64,000 bases of DNA from Persicaria tinctoria (taxonomy: Eukaryota > Streptophyta > Magnoliopsida > Caryophyllales > Polygonaceae): NCBI GenBank assembly GCA_037127255.1, contig JBANSL010000004.1, forward strand, positions 15,507,967 through 15,571,966. Direction: 5' to 3'. The notes under the pieces are model-generated. The model ran no database searches. It was not told the origin of the DNA and worked only from the letters and a program-made list of their open reading frames with translations. Position numbers and translations under genes: made by a program. Each line of letters opens with the position of its first letter. The stretch's first letter is position 1. Of this stretch, positions 45,967 through 58,192 are shown piece after piece.

Positions 45967-46065
45967 AACCATTTTGGAATGGTTCAACCGGAAAGGACTT
46001 GTGGGTAGTATCCAAAAGTCCCCGGTTCGAACCCCGGATGGCCGCTTTATATTTACCAAATTCAA
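45967..46065 (+). mobile_element. 99-bp tRNA-related SINE with 15-bp TSD
   Basis: The 15-mer ggtttaaattagttt flanks the insert at 45952-45966 and 46066-46080. Inside are a perfect A box (TGGTTCAACCGG, 45980-45991) and a perfect B box (GGTTCGAACCC, 46024-46034). The long duplication and Pol III promoter are those of a SINE. It has almost no body and no obvious A-tail, ending tttaccaaattcaa, which is unusually short. Confidence 0.8.
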
Positions 46066-46080
46066 GGTTTAAATTAGTTT

Positions 46081-46590
46081 TGTGTTTTAAATAATGACTA
46101 GTTTATGTTAGTATGATTGTATATTTAAAACACACATTTTATAGAATTGGGCACTTCATCCATGAAGTGGGTGCTTTGCATCGCTCGCTTCACGCTTAGG
46201 CAGATAGGCATCCCATTGCGTTTTTGAATGTCACACATTTTTTTTCCACTGATCCCCGTAGTAGTTTATAAGTCAAGTTTATTGTTAAAAATTCTAACCA
46301 TTAGCCCTTCTCTCATTTTTTTCATAGAAAATTTCCTTCATTTCTCTCATTTCAATGATCAATTTGAGCATATGGGTAACGATATCCCCTACACTACCCC
46401 CTTCTCTTATTTTTCATACATAAACAACCATTCTTCTCTCCTATATATTCTCAAAACTTCTATAATATACTTTCCCATCCAAAAATTGTTTCCTTTCCCT
46501 AACCTAATCTTTTACCAAATTACCCTAAATAATTAGTGATCATTAGTTATTCAGCAAAACGTCAAAGATGAACAACAAACAAGTAGCTAT
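46081..46590. other. Intergenic, no gene seen
   Basis: T- and C-rich DNA. An open frame at 46228-46536 is low-complexity F/I/S-rich and I do not treat it as a gene. Confidence 0.6.
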
Positions 46591-47004
46591 ATGACTGAAT
46601 CCAAAAAACAGCAACCAGCTGAGACTAACTCTACAAATACGTGAAGACTACATATAATCATTCAAACTTGGTGAAATGCCAAACGTATTCCCGACTTTGA
46701 GAATGTGTTTAGTATCATATGAGTCAATTTTTGCAGCTCTTTTCAGCATATATGTGGCTCGGAGTACCCACTATAAAAAAGGATGTGTCACAACTAACTA
46801 TAAAAAAAAAAAAACAGAGTCTATCGACATTTAAATGCAGGTAAATCAAAGATGGTGTTACTTTCTGAATTCTAGATCATTTGTGCCAGAATCTGCTCCC
46901 ATCCAGCATCCCAAAGTTGATACTACATGATGCAACTTTCCCTCGTTTAATTTATCTCTGAATTTCATCATTCAAATTACATATATGTTTCCTTGCCATG
47001 TTTA
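46591..47004. repeat. Direct duplication, copy 2
   Basis: Partner of 45412-45820. Both lie downstream of the isopropylmalate isomerase gene, so its 3' flank has been copied. Confidence 0.85.
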
Positions 47005-47245
47005 TTCTATATAAACACTAAACATTAAGGAGCAACCATTAGTTATCTATTCAGCAAAACATCAAAGATGAACAATCGCGAAGCTATATGACTGAATCCA
47101 AAAGGCAGAAATCGGGTGAGACTCGGTTCTAAATATGATCATCAAATCACCAAAACAAGAAGGTCAACAAATTGAAACAGTCAAGGACAACAAGCAAATT
47201 GGATTGAACATAGAAAGCATTGAAGAGGCAACAATTACCTAAACC

Positions 47246-48001
47246 CTAAGCAGCCGCAGAAGGAATCATCCCAGTCGACCTGGCGTAGGCGAAAATCCCA
47301 CCGGCCTCGATGACGGGGCCAGCATCCCCAATCGGCTTCAGCTTGTACTCCTTCCCAGTAGTGTGATTAATCAACTTACTCTCCGCAAGCTCAACCGTAA
47401 CCACATCCCCGGTCTTGCATTCCTCGCAGATCCTGACCTCCGACTCCAGCGGGTAGATCTCGCCAGTCGCGACCGAATTCCTGAAGAAGATACGGGCATA
47501 GGATTCGGCAACGACGGCGGCCGTTCCAGCCGCCCCCAACGCGACGGGGGCGTGCTCCCTGGACGAGCCACACCCGAAATTATCACCGCCGATGATAATA
47601 GAGTACTTGGACTTGAATTGGCCGTCTTCAACGAATCGAGTGGGGTAATTGCTGGGGAGGCCGCAGAGGGCGTAGGAGCCAAGCTTCTCGTACTCGTCGG
47701 GTTTGGAGGGGACAAGGGTGAGGTACTCGGCGGGGATGATTTGGTCGGTGTCGATGTTGTCGCCGACGACGTAGCAAAGGCCGTGGAAGGAAGTGGCGGG
47801 GGAGGACTCAGAGGCGGGGGAGGCGGCGACGGGAGCAAGGCGTAAGGCTCGGGAGGAGAGGAGAGTCTGAGAGGGGCATCTCGTCGAATGGGCGATGGGG
47901 AGTCGGAGGGAGGAAGGAGAAGGAAGGGGGAGGGAGGGGTTTGGGAAGGCGGAGGAGAATCTAGGGTTAGAGGAGATGGAGCGGGAGACCAAGGATGCCA
48001 T
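47246..48001 (-). CDS. 3-isopropylmalate dehydratase (isomerase) small subunit, plastid
   Basis: An intact single-exon gene of 251 residues. It encodes the small (swivel, aconitase C-type) subunit of isopropylmalate isomerase, which with the large 4Fe-4S subunit converts 2- to 3-isopropylmalate in leucine biosynthesis and, in some plants, methionine chain elongation for glucosinolates. Residues 1 to about 65 are rich in S, P, A and R with few acidic residues, a typical chloroplast transit peptide. The catalytic domain follows with GDNIDTDQIIPAEYLT, IIGGDNFGCGSSREHAPVAL (the substrate loop of the family) and a C-terminus GGIFAYARSTGMIP. The start at 48001 is the first ATG after the leader and gives the usual length. 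A (CTT)n tract lies in the 5' leader. The gene is intronless, as plant small-subunit genes usually are. Which of the plant paralogues it is cannot be decided here. Confidence 0.96.
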   Translation of the reverse strand: MASLVSRSISSNPRFSSAFPNPSLPLPSPSSLRLPIAHSTRCPSQTLLSSRALRLAPVAASPASESSPATSFHGLCYVVGDNIDTDQIIPAEYLTLVPSKPDEYEKLGSYALCGLPSNYPTRFVEDGQFKSKYSIIIGGDNFGCGSSREHAPVALGAAGTAAVVAESYARIFFRNSVATGEIYPLESEVRICEECKTGDVVTVELAESKLINHTTGKEYKLKPIGDAGPVIEAGGIFAYARSTGMIPSAAA

Positions 48002-48055
48002 GGCTTCACTAACAAACCCTCTTTCAGTGTATACTGCTCGGCTTGGACTATCCTC

Positions 48056-48091
48056 TTCTCTTCTTCTTCTTCTTCTTCTTCTTCTTCTTTT
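48056..48091. repeat. (CTT)n microsatellite in the isomerase gene leader
   Basis: About 11 ctt units. On the gene strand this is (GAA)n just upstream of the start codon, a GA-rich leader common in plant promoters. Confidence 0.95.
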
Positions 48092-48720
48092 GACTAGTCT
48101 GCTGTCTGCACTTACTCACCAAATTGTATTTTGATTTCTAAACCTTTCCTATACCCAACTTTATTACTGTACTTAGATATAGACAAGCATAGATGTTTGA
48201 TAAATTTTCGTATGGGAAGGGGTTAGTAAACTGATTAAAATTATAAATCAGATAAAATGTATAAACGGTTGGTAAAATGATAATCTCCGTATGGGGCGAA
48301 AAACAGTTTATTTATAAATAGTGGAGTTTATTGGGTTGTTATTAGGGGCATTGTGGTAATTTCAAACCAAATAAGATAAAAGTGAAGGGATAAAACAATA
48401 CTTTTACAAAATAAACACCAAAATAACATCCGTTTTCTAGCTTATTTTTTAACACGTTTTTTTAACTAGTTTTACCTAAAAATAGGCTTCCATACACCCA
48501 TAAAACCTAATTAAAAAATAAAGAGAAAATTTGCGTTTTTAGACATATAGAAGGTTTTAATTAGATCATTAGCTAATTAAAAAGTTTTTTTTAGGACTTA
48601 TGACCGGGATTCAATTTTTATTCCGCCAGTTAGCCCTTTCTCCTTCCCTCGTTCTCTGATATCCGTCAATTAGCCCTTTCGTTCACTCTCCTTGCTCCTC
48701 ATTCTCTGATATCCATCTAT
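48092..48720. other. Promoter and intergenic region
   Basis: AT-rich DNA upstream of the isomerase gene. No single regulatory site can be called. Near 48624-48712, a segment of about 55 bp containing tagccctttc and attctctgatatcc is tandemly duplicated. Confidence 0.5.
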
Positions 48721-48762
48721 GAACCTTGCTCGCCTCGCCCTCTTCTTTCTCATCACGCTCCC

Positions 48763-49080
48763 ATGGCGGCTTGCTCGTCCTCGCTCTCTCCATTCCGACC
48801 ACGAGTCGGAGGTGCTTCAGCCGCCACCACGAGTTGGAGGAGGACAATTTCGAAGGGGGACTATCAGCCCCAACTCAAGTATTCCAAGGTAATTCCTACT
48901 CCATTTGTTGTAATTGTTAAATTGGAATCAAAGAAAATAATGGAGATTTGAGATCTCCTTCCACTAGATGCAAGATTGAGAAATTTGAAAGTGTTGGATA
49001 GCTTTGAATTAGGTGAGGTAAGAGTTGCATCCAAGGTGTTCGATGAAATGCCTAGATGAGGTAAGAGCTTTGAATTCGAT
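48763..49080 (+). other. Possible chimeric leader with a PPR-like scrap
   Basis: The open frame at 48763-48951 starts MAACSSSLSPFRPRVGG, resembles a transit peptide, and has a good donor (aag/gtaattcc) at 48888. Near 49020-49055 the words VASKVFDEMPR resemble a pentatricopeptide repeat. I see no complete gene. It may be the 5' part of a chimera joined to the ISWI fragment. Confidence 0.3.
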
Positions 49081-49510
49081 GAATTGGGTGAGGTAAGAGC
49101 TTTGAATTGAGAAATTTTAGATCTCCTTCCTCCGTCTGCAATGTTTCTCTAATCTCAGAGACAACAACTTTAGAATTTCTCTAATCTATGAAATATCTGA
49201 CAAGTTACTGTGGAATCAGTTATCAAAGATTTTCAGGTTATCTTGGTATATTTCTTAGTGCTTTTTGTTTACTGGAAATTGAGTTATTATATAGAGTGAT
49301 TGACTGTAAATCATATGTGAACTTGGAAAGTGTAACATGTTTATCATACATATAAAATATATTGCAATTGTTTAGGGAAAGAGATTCTAAATTGTTTACT
49401 AATCGGCTAAAAACTAAATTGCATAGCATTCTTTTTATCTGCCTTTTGTACCTTGTTTTAATAAGTGAATGTAAATTTGATTGATGTTGCATTTATACTA
49501 TTTCTTTCAG

Positions 49511-50510
49511 CCACGATTTCCAGTTTTTCAACACTCAAAGGTTGACTGAGCTGTATGAAAAGGAGGTACGCTACCTCATGGTAAGTAGCATTCCCACTTC
49601 TCATGTCACTGTAAGTTGCTGTCATCTAATGTAACCTCCTTTTTTTTAGCAGGCAAATCAGAAGAATCAGATAAAAGATTCCATCGATGTGGATGAACCA
49701 GATGGTATTTCTACTTTTCTGTGTAATAGTTAACACTTAATGCATGTGGATGGACTACAAGTTTCCGTTGCTAATCGAATTTTGGAATGTAGAAACAACA
49801 AATCCTCCTTTGACTGCCGAAGAGCAAGACGAAAAGGAGAGTCTTCTTGAAGAAGTAGGTGCCATCCTTGTTCGTTGATGTACTCTTAGCTTTATTTCGA
49901 ATTCATATTCATATATGTCATGATGTTCATCTTCAGGGTTTCTCAACATGGACGAGAAGAGATTTCAATACTTTCATCAAGGCATGTGAGAAATATGGCA
50001 GGAATGATGTGAAAAGTATCGCCTTTGAAATGGAAGGGAAAACGGATGAAGAGGTTGAAAGGTATGCCAAGGTCTTCAAGGAGCGATACAAGGAGTTAAA
50101 TGGTATGTACTTTTATATTGCTCTTAACCTTGAGAAACCTGAGCTATTCTCATTTCAATGCTCCAGTGTGATGATGCCAATGTTTGTCAAATGTATCCTT
50201 TTCTGTCCCTATCCATCTAAACTTCTGATCTTTGGTGTGTCAAATGTGGCTAGAGGATAGACTATTGTTATTTATTTTTGAACAATATACTTTTTAAAAA
50301 TGCATTCTTGCTCACCTTGGTTGTTGTCACTGTGCAGATTATGATAGGATCATTAAGAATATTGAAAGAGGGGAGGCGAGAATTTCCAAAAAAGATGAAA
50401 TTATGAAGGCAATTGGGAAGAAGCTGGACCGCTACAAGAATCCATGGCTAGAGCTAAAGATTCAGTATGGTCAAAATAAAGGGACATTGTACAATGAAGA
50501 GTGTGACTAA
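49511..50510 (+). pseudogene. ISWI chromatin-remodeller fragment (CHR11/CHR17-like HAND-SANT-SLIDE)
   Basis: Five exons with gt..ag borders: about 49511-49580 (HDFQFFNTQRLTELYEKEV), 49653-49704 (NQKNQIKDSIDVDEPD), about 49792-49855 (LTAEEQDEKESLLEE), 49937-50101 (the SANT domain, [20 protein letters not shown], then [16 protein letters not shown]) and 50339-50510 (YDRIIKNIERGEARI, KKLDRYKNPWLELKIQYG, LYNEECD). They match consecutive parts of plant ISWI ATPases, where this region contacts linker DNA and nucleosomes. The ATPase is absent and the frame ends in TAA at 50508-50510 where the family continues into SLIDE. It is a captured or duplicated fragment. Its coding frame is otherwise undamaged. 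Confidence 0.85.
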
Positions 50511-51182
50511 TTCATGGTGAGACCCTGGATTATTTTTTAAAATTTTGGACTCTTGTTTAATGGCATCAGATAGGTTTAACATATGACAAAGGTGCTTCTT
50601 TAGTCCTAAATTAATCGCATATGATAGTTTGGGATTGAACTATGGGGTGAAATTCATGTGGCATCCAGATAAGTCTTCTGATTGCATATGGAATCGCATA
50701 TGATAGTGTGGCATCCGGCCAGAAGGGTATGAGGGATTGAGATACTTGCATTTTAGTGTGGATGTATATGTAAATTTATTTATTGATTGAATATAATGCT
50801 TTTTTCCCCATCCAGAAGGGTACGAGGGATTGAGATAGCTTGAAGCCTATTAGCTCAAATGGTAGAGCGGTGTGCTAATGCACAAAAATGTGAGTTCAAA
50901 TCCCGCATAGGCTAATATTAGCATAAAAATTAAGAATGTGGTATGAAGTACTGGGCTAATCTTAACATAAAAATTAAAGTGACACGTTTTGTTCTCGCAT
51001 TGATGTCTCATTGCATCAATTGTATAAAATTGCCATCCCAAATAATTGAGATCAATGAAATGTAATCATAAATAAGTCATTAGTGAATAAAAGTCATCGA
51101 TGAAGTTTAATCACATTTTATGGTCCTATGTCATTAGTTATATAAAAATATAATAAAAATGTCATCAACAAAAAACATTATC
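50511..51182. other. Spacer with a 28-bp direct repeat
   Basis: The phrase ccagaagggta.gagggattgagata occurs at 50718 and 50814. No gene is seen apart from the tRNA-like unit below. Confidence 0.65.
50844..50914 (+). other. tRNA-like unit (copy 2)
   Basis: gcctattagctcaaatgg ... gttcaaatcccgcataggcta. The same family as 33251 but with mismatches in the T arm (gtgag against cccgc) and a degenerate anticodon arm, gtgtgctaatgcac. Confidence 0.65.
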
Positions 51183-51345
51183 CACTACTAGAAATTTGTT
51201 ATTTAACATCGGGTAATAGCCGATGTCTTTCAAAAAAAAAATCGATGTCTATGTGGGGGATGTAAAAAGTCAAAAGTTTTTCACATCGGCCAGAACCCGA
51301 TGTCTTTGTATGTTATAACATCGTTTATATTTTTAAATCCGATGT

Positions 51346-54300
51346 CTACTAAAGAAATGGTATTTTCCCACAGTAAATTACCAACTAATGAAATGGTTGG
51401 ATAATTTTACCCACGACTTACCTACATATGGAATTGTTGAATGGTAATACCAATGATTTTGGTTGTAGGAATGTAACCAGGATGGCTTGAACTGTTGGTA
51501 AGGGGTAGTTTCCAATTTTCCAATTGACTGAGGTGTGGTAATCGGTAATGTGTTTTTTTTAAAAAAAAAAACAGTCACCTTTATTAAAATTTAATAATAA
51601 CAAATAAACCTTTAATTTGAAAAAGAAAAATGAAAAAGAAAGAAAAAGTCAACATAATACAATTACGGAAAAAAAAAATCTTACCCGTTAAATATTTCGT
51701 AATTGTAAATCATAGCCACAAAAATTAAGTCCCGCAAAAAATATTCTAAATATTCATTTTATTTATCTACTTAATTAGCACTATCACCTCTGTCAACCAT
51801 GTGAATATCCATAAATCTCTATCTAATGAAAGAACCTTAACCGCTTATCCTCTGTTTCTAATTAATTCCAATTTTGTTTACCAAAAAAATAAAAATAAAA
51901 TTCCCAATTTTCTTGAAAATAACCAATAGCCCGTACGCGCGGTAGGCCACGCCATATCGCTCTCGTTCTCTCGCTCACCTCCTCCATAGGCTCCCCTTCC
52001 CCTTCTACCTTCGAGTTCGACAGCCTTCTGAACATCTAAGCTTATTCCGAGCTCAATTCTTCTTCCAAATTTTATTCTTTTTGTGCTGGAATCCATAAGA
52101 TGAAGACATGATTTGAAGTTCCAAGATCATACCATGAATGTTTTTTCTAAGCTAGGGCCAAGCGGAAGATTATCTCTTGGAGATTCATGTACTCAATTGA
52201 AGTTTCTAGTTGGTTGTCCTCCTTCTTTTAGTTTTACTAAAGATTATCTCTATTGTTTTTAGTTGGATTATTTTGCCATGTTCTCCTATTTTATTCGCTT
52301 GTGAGCTAAAACTTGAACCCTGATTTTTATGCCTTTCTGTTTCTGGGATCTACTTGGACAATTAAATGATGAATGTTCCTAATACTGACCTGTTGAAACT
52401 AGCTTGTGCACCTTTTTTGTTTCTCTGATGCAATTTGATCCTGGTTTCCTTGTATCTTGCTTGGAACCCGAAAAATTAGGGTTTCTTGATTCTGAGTCGA
52501 CCAATTTTACTCGAGACCCTCCCCATTCGTCCCTGATGTTGCATGTATTGGTAAATGTTTCAAATGTTTGACTATGAAATGATAAGGTTACTTTCATAGA
52601 GGATCATATCGAGACCTTGCTATGACCACTGTTATCAAGGGCTTGCTATCATAGCTACAATTTGTTTAGTCTCTCGTTTATGTTGATTTGGCCTGTGAAC
52701 ATTAACTTGGTGTTTGCCTGTTTGGAACTGGTACATCTTGTCATAAACTGGGGTGTTTAGTGCTGATTCACCTTTCTTTGGTGCTGAATTTGTTGCTACT
52801 ATTGGGATTTTGATGTTGTCGATCTCTGCTGTCATGGTTGGATGCTGTTCATTTATTATCTTACTCATCATATAGGTCTCACTGCAACAACTTTGGCATG
52901 AACTTAGTTAACCCATCTCTTCATAAAATCTTTATTTATGTTTTTGCACTTTGTTTTGTTTTGTTGTCTCGCTGCAACAATTTCTTGCTTTTTCATGCAA
53001 GGTGCACCTTGTCTATGACTAATATATATATTGAGATTGATTTGACCATTAAACTTGTTTCCGAATTTGTATGTTGATAAGTAGCCTATTAGCTCAATTG
53101 GGAGAGCATTGTTGTGTGTGCACACAAAGACGTGGGTTCAACTCCCACATAGGCTAATATGTTCTTATAAACAAACTTATCATCTATTCAAGTATTGTTC
53201 AACTGCAGCTTCTTCAGAAAAAGGCCATTATTTTTCTCGAAAACAGAATGATAGGTGCTCTAATTTGCTGGAAAACAAAATGCCACTTCTGAAAAATAAC
53301 TATATATGCAAAAAGTCATTTTTTTGGTAAGGTAAACTTGCTCTAAACCAAGTAGAAATTTCTAGCAACTAAAAAGTGATTTACAAATCATGGATCTGAG
53401 TAGAAACTAAACATTGTTTAATTGTCAATATGACATTAAAAAGTTGATTTGCAAAAGATGGATCGAGACTCTCAACGTCCTTCGAGATCAGAAACAACCT
53501 CGGGGCGTGAATCTTTAGTTACTCCATTGATAAAAAAAAATGTCAATTTACTAAAAACAGATCGACTTGGATCTTCCATGAATCCCCAACAACACCTACA
53601 GATTCCATTTATGTTATTCTATCCAAAACATTCAACACATAAATTCCACTAGTCTTGGAGCATAAATAAGCCATGCTTGATCATTGTTTAACTTGATGTC
53701 GTATTTAGTCTTGGAGTTGTTGGAAGAAAATGAAAGGATGGCGTGGCTTATACCTGGCATCATTTTTGGATTATTAATCTCAAAATCTAAGGGGTAATTT
53801 TGAAGAAAATTGGGAGTAAGTAGGGGGAAGGATCTTGACCATTAGATTATATTAAAGGCCGTGATTATTTCATTAGGTAGATATTACTTGCAAACCCATA
53901 GGACTCAGAATCCCTCTTCAAAATTCTAATAATTCTAATAAAAAAGAGTCAAAAAAAGAATTTACTTCTAATAATTCTAATAATTCAAAATTCTAATATT
54001 AAAGGTTGAGGAATTTACTTTTAATCATCAGAATCCCTCTTCACACTTCTGATAAAAAAAGAATCCCTCTTCACGCTACTTCTCTGCTTTTGCCGTCGAT
54101 TTCCCTCTTGGATTAAATTCCTCAACCTTTATATCTCAGGTGGACTCTCAGGCGGACTTTCACTGTAATCCTCTGCTTTTGCCGTCGATTTCAGCTTCAC
54201 TTCATCTTAGTTTGGTTTCGGCTTCTATTGTTTTGACTTTAGGTATCTAAATCAATTATCAGTATATTGTGTATCAATCATAAAGTCAGATGAGTACTAA

Positions 54301-54480
54301 ATTCTACCCTAATTGAACTATATCCATTGCAGATTGCTACTTAAACTTCGTATATGAGCATATTTGGAATTGCTGGTAAGTCAGTCATACTCTATCAAAT
54401 TAGTTATGGTTGCATATTTTATTGAATGCTCCATTTATCACACATGAAATTCAATTACTTGAACACTGATAAATAGGTAT
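51346..54480. other. CACTA left subterminal and transposase leader region
   Basis: 51360-51560 has repeats around gta..taccaa.gattttgg and acccacgacttacc. Beyond that is AT-rich DNA. Near 53890-54200, phrases such as cagaatccctcttca and ctctgcttttgccgtcgattt are duplicated. Short frames here show no homology, so this is probably the 5' untranslated region with introns. Confidence 0.55.
53084..53156 (+). other. tRNA-like unit (copy 3)
   Basis: gcctattagctcaattggg ... gtgggttcaactcccacataggcta. The T arm is perfect (GTGGG/CCCAC) and the acceptor pairs at six positions, but the anticodon arm is the palindrome ttgtgtgtgcacacaa, again with no ordinary 7-nt loop. Confidence 0.7.
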
Positions 54481-54498
54481 TTGAATGCCCAACTAACC

Positions 54499-57400
54499 AT
54501 GGATGACCGAAGTTGGATGTATAATAAAAATTTACCTGGACGCAGTGGATTGACTGATGAATTTTATAAAGGAGTAAGACAGTTTATAGATTTTGCGTTG
54601 TCACATGCTACCGGAAGTCAAATCCGGTGTCCTTGTCGTGAATGTAAGAATGAGAAGTATCAAATCCCTGACACTGTGAGAGCCCACCTTTACAGAAAAG
54701 GTTTCATTCCGAATTATTCTCGTTGGAGTTGTCATGGAGAACCTCCTTATGTGCCGTCTTCTCCAGTTTTAAATTCTGCATCTCATGTCAGCCAAAATTT
54801 TCCAATGAGGGAAGAATATGACCAGCTAAATCCACAACAAAGAATGATATTCGATGCAGCTGGGCCAAATTTTGTTCCATATTGGGCAGCAGATCACCCC
54901 GAAGATGTTTGTGCATCAAGCAACCCAGGTATTGACTCTTCGAATATCCAGGAAGAAATGAATACTTATATTGATGATGATATCGGTTTATCAGAAAAGT
55001 TTTGGGATATTTTGAAAGCTGCAGAACAACCTCTTTGGCCTGGTTGTGAAACTGAGACGCAGTTGTCAACTGTTTCTGAACTACTTGGGATCAAATCTGA
55101 GTTTAATTTGTCTGAAAATTGTTACAACAAGATTTGTGAATGGGTAGGAAGGTGCATGCCCCGAGAACATAAGTTTCCAAGTAATTATTATGAGACAAAA
55201 AAGCTCGTTAGAGATTTGGGATTACCGATGGAAAGAATTGATATTTGCCCAGAAGGTTGCATGTTATATTGGAAGGTTGATGCTTCTTTACAATGCTGTA
55301 AATTTTGTAATCATGCAAGGTATAAACGCATGACAGGAAAAAAAGGTATTCCACACAAACAATTACGTTATTTGCCTATCATACCTAGGTTGCAGAGATT
55401 ATTTGCATTGTCAGCGACTGCTAAAGCCATGAGATGGCATGTGGAGCATGAAACCGAGGAGGGAACAATGTGTCATCCTTCAGATGGTGAAGTATGGAAA
55501 GATTTTGACAAGACACATCCAGAGTTTGCAAATGAACCGGGTAATGTTCGGTTGACATTATGTGGAGATGGTTTTACTCCATTCGGCCAATCTGCAAAGA
55601 CATATTCATGTTGGCCAATTATTCTAACTCCTTACAATCTTCCACCGTCAATGTGTTTAAAAACTCCTCGTATGTTATTATCTATGGTTATACATGGTCC
55701 CCATAATCCAAAGAAGTTAATAGATGTTTGTCTGCAACCATTGATTGAGGAATTGAAATTATTATGGACACAAGGTGTGCCAACATTTGACATCTCCCGG
55801 GGTAAAAGTTTTTGCATGCGAGCTGCATTATTATGGACGATTAATGACTTTCCAGCTTATGGAATGATGTCCGGTTGGAGCACGGCTGGTTTAATGGCTT
55901 GCCCTATCTGTATGAATGATAGAAAAAGCTTTTGGCTAGTGGGTAGTAAGAAGCCATCGTGGTTTGATTGTCACCGACGGTTCTTACCACACGATCACCC
56001 GTTTAGAAAAAATAAAAAAACATTTTTCAAAGATCGTGTTGAGACTTCTTCTGCTCCTGAACGTTTAAAAGGGGAAGACATTTGGCACTGTGTGAAGGAA
56101 ATGCCGACAATGATGGAGGACCCTTTTGCAAAGATTTCTGGTTATGGGAAGGAGCACAAATGGACAAAGCAAAGTATTTTTTGGCAGCTTCCGTATTGGA
56201 GGACACTTTTGCTTCGTCATAATCTTGATGTTATGCATATTGAAAAAAACGTTTTTGATAACGTTTTTAATACTGTTATGGATATTAAGGGGAAGTCTAA
56301 AGATTCGTTAAAGGCACGCATAGATCTGAAGTTATATTGTGATCGTCCGAATTTGGAGGTGGAGAAAGATCATCACGGTCCAATACCAAAAGCTTTGTAC
56401 ACCCTTACACGAGCTCAAAGATCAGAAATTTGTAATTGGATCAAATCTTTAAAATTTCCAGATGGATATATTTCCAACATTGGTCAATGTGTGCAACTAG
56501 ATGAGTGCAAGTTGGTTGGGATGAAGAGTCATGATTGTCATGTGTTTATGCAGAGATTAATTCCGATTGCTTTTAGAGAAATGTTGCCAGAGTCTATTTG
56601 GGGGCCTCTAACTGAATTGAGTCAGTTTTTCCACTCTTTATGTTCGCCAACATTATCAGTAACACAAATGCAAGAATTGGATATTGCAATTCGAGTATGC
56701 AAGTTAGAGAGAATATTTCCTCCATCGTTTGTAGATTCAATGGAACATTTATTGATTCATTTGCCTTATGAAGCTAAAATCGGAGGACCAGTACAATATC
56801 GTTGGATGTATCCATTTGAGAGGTACAAACAAAATTTTTCAAAATTTTTATTTCTTTAGTTTTTCACTTGTTATTAAATTTTCTTTTAACAATATAGATT
56901 TTTGCATCACTTGAAGAAAAAAGTTGGCAATAAAGCACGAGTTGAAGCTTCAATATGCTCCTCGTATATTATTGAAGAAATATCAACCTTGGCAAAGCAA
57001 TATTATGAACCTAGAATGACCTCAGGAAGGAAGAGAGCTCGAGATAATGAAGGCCCATCAGAAGACAATTCTCCCCATTATTCCATTTTCAATTATCCTG
57101 GTAGAGGATTTGGTAAATCAACAACACGATGGCTTACTAATGATCCACATGAGAAATATGCGATTGAGACATGTGTTTTGTTAAATTGTGCAGAAGTTGA
57201 GCCATATCTTAAGTAAGTATTTATACATTCCCTCTCTTTAAAAAATAACTTTGTATAGTTTCACTTTATCATCATCAAACTAATACTTGAGTGATTCTTT
57301 GTAGGATATTCTCCGATCAAATTGGTGGTGCAAATGACACAAGCTTTGATAGAAATTTCACTTCTTGGTTTAAAGCCTATGTAAGAACTCAAATGCTATA

Positions 57401-58192
57401 TATTACTAATATTTGATTAATTAGTATTGCAAAGTATAATTGACCCCATATTTTATAACAGGTTAAAGAAAACAACATTGAAGATGAATTGATGAAAAGT
57501 TTGGCCCGGGGTCCACGAGCCGATGTTATTACATTCCCTGCATATATTGTAAATGGCTACACCTTCCACACATTAAAAAGAGAGGAAGGGAAACCTACAA
57601 TGACAGTGGAGTTATGGTCAAATCATCAAACTATCAAGGAGAAGAATTTGACTTTTATGGTCAGCTGGAAGAGATAATACAGTTACAGTATCCGGGAGTC
57701 CCTTCAAAACAAGTTGTGCTTTTCAAATGTCGTTGGTTTAACCCAACTACCGGCACACAATCACATAAGAAATATGATCTTGTAGATATTAATCCGAAAC
57801 GGTTATATCGAACCACCGATCCCTTCATTTTGGCAGAGCAGGCTATTCAGTTTTATTATGCCAACTATCCTGGTGCAACCCGAGATCGGAAAAATTGGTT
57901 GGCCGTATGTAAAACAAAAGCTAGAAGCACAATTGAGGAAAGGTGGATAGATGATGAAGAACCGTATCAACCCGAAGAAGCGGTTAGGGTGCCAACAATT
58001 GATGGGGCAACTTTGGAAAACTTTCGGGATCCCAGCGGGGCAATGGTTGATGTAGATGAAGAGTTGGAGAATGATGTCGAAACAGAGGAAGTTGATCTTG
58101 GAGTTGACACATGTTCTAATTCAGACGATGAAATTGTCTACGAGGACGAAGAGAACATTGATAGAGCAAGTGATCATGATGATGACATTTGA
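54499..58192 (+). pseudogene. TNP2-like CACTA transposase, one frameshift
   Basis: Exons are about 54499-56822, 56898-57212, 57305-57380 and 57462-58192, with gt..ag introns that keep frame. Start MDDRSWMYNKNLPGR opens the transposase-associated domain (cysteines in CPCRECKN). The large Transposase_21 domain follows (LCGDGFTPFGQSAKTYSCWP, GWSTAGLMACPICMND, RHNLDVMHIEKNVFDN), then DUF4218 (LPESIWGPLTELSQFFH) and DUF4216 in the last exon (ARGPRADVITFPAYIVNGYT, NYQGEEFDFYG). TNP2 binds the terminal repeats and cuts the element. Within the last exon, near 57595-57610, the frame changes by one base, so the conceptual protein is broken there; otherwise it is complete, to an acidic C-terminus. It could be an assembly error or a real lesion. 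Confidence 0.88.

Noticed and set aside
47371..48015. 214-codon proline/serine-rich minus-strand frame
   Set aside because: It overlaps the isopropylmalate isomerase gene in another frame; the real protein has family motifs throughout.
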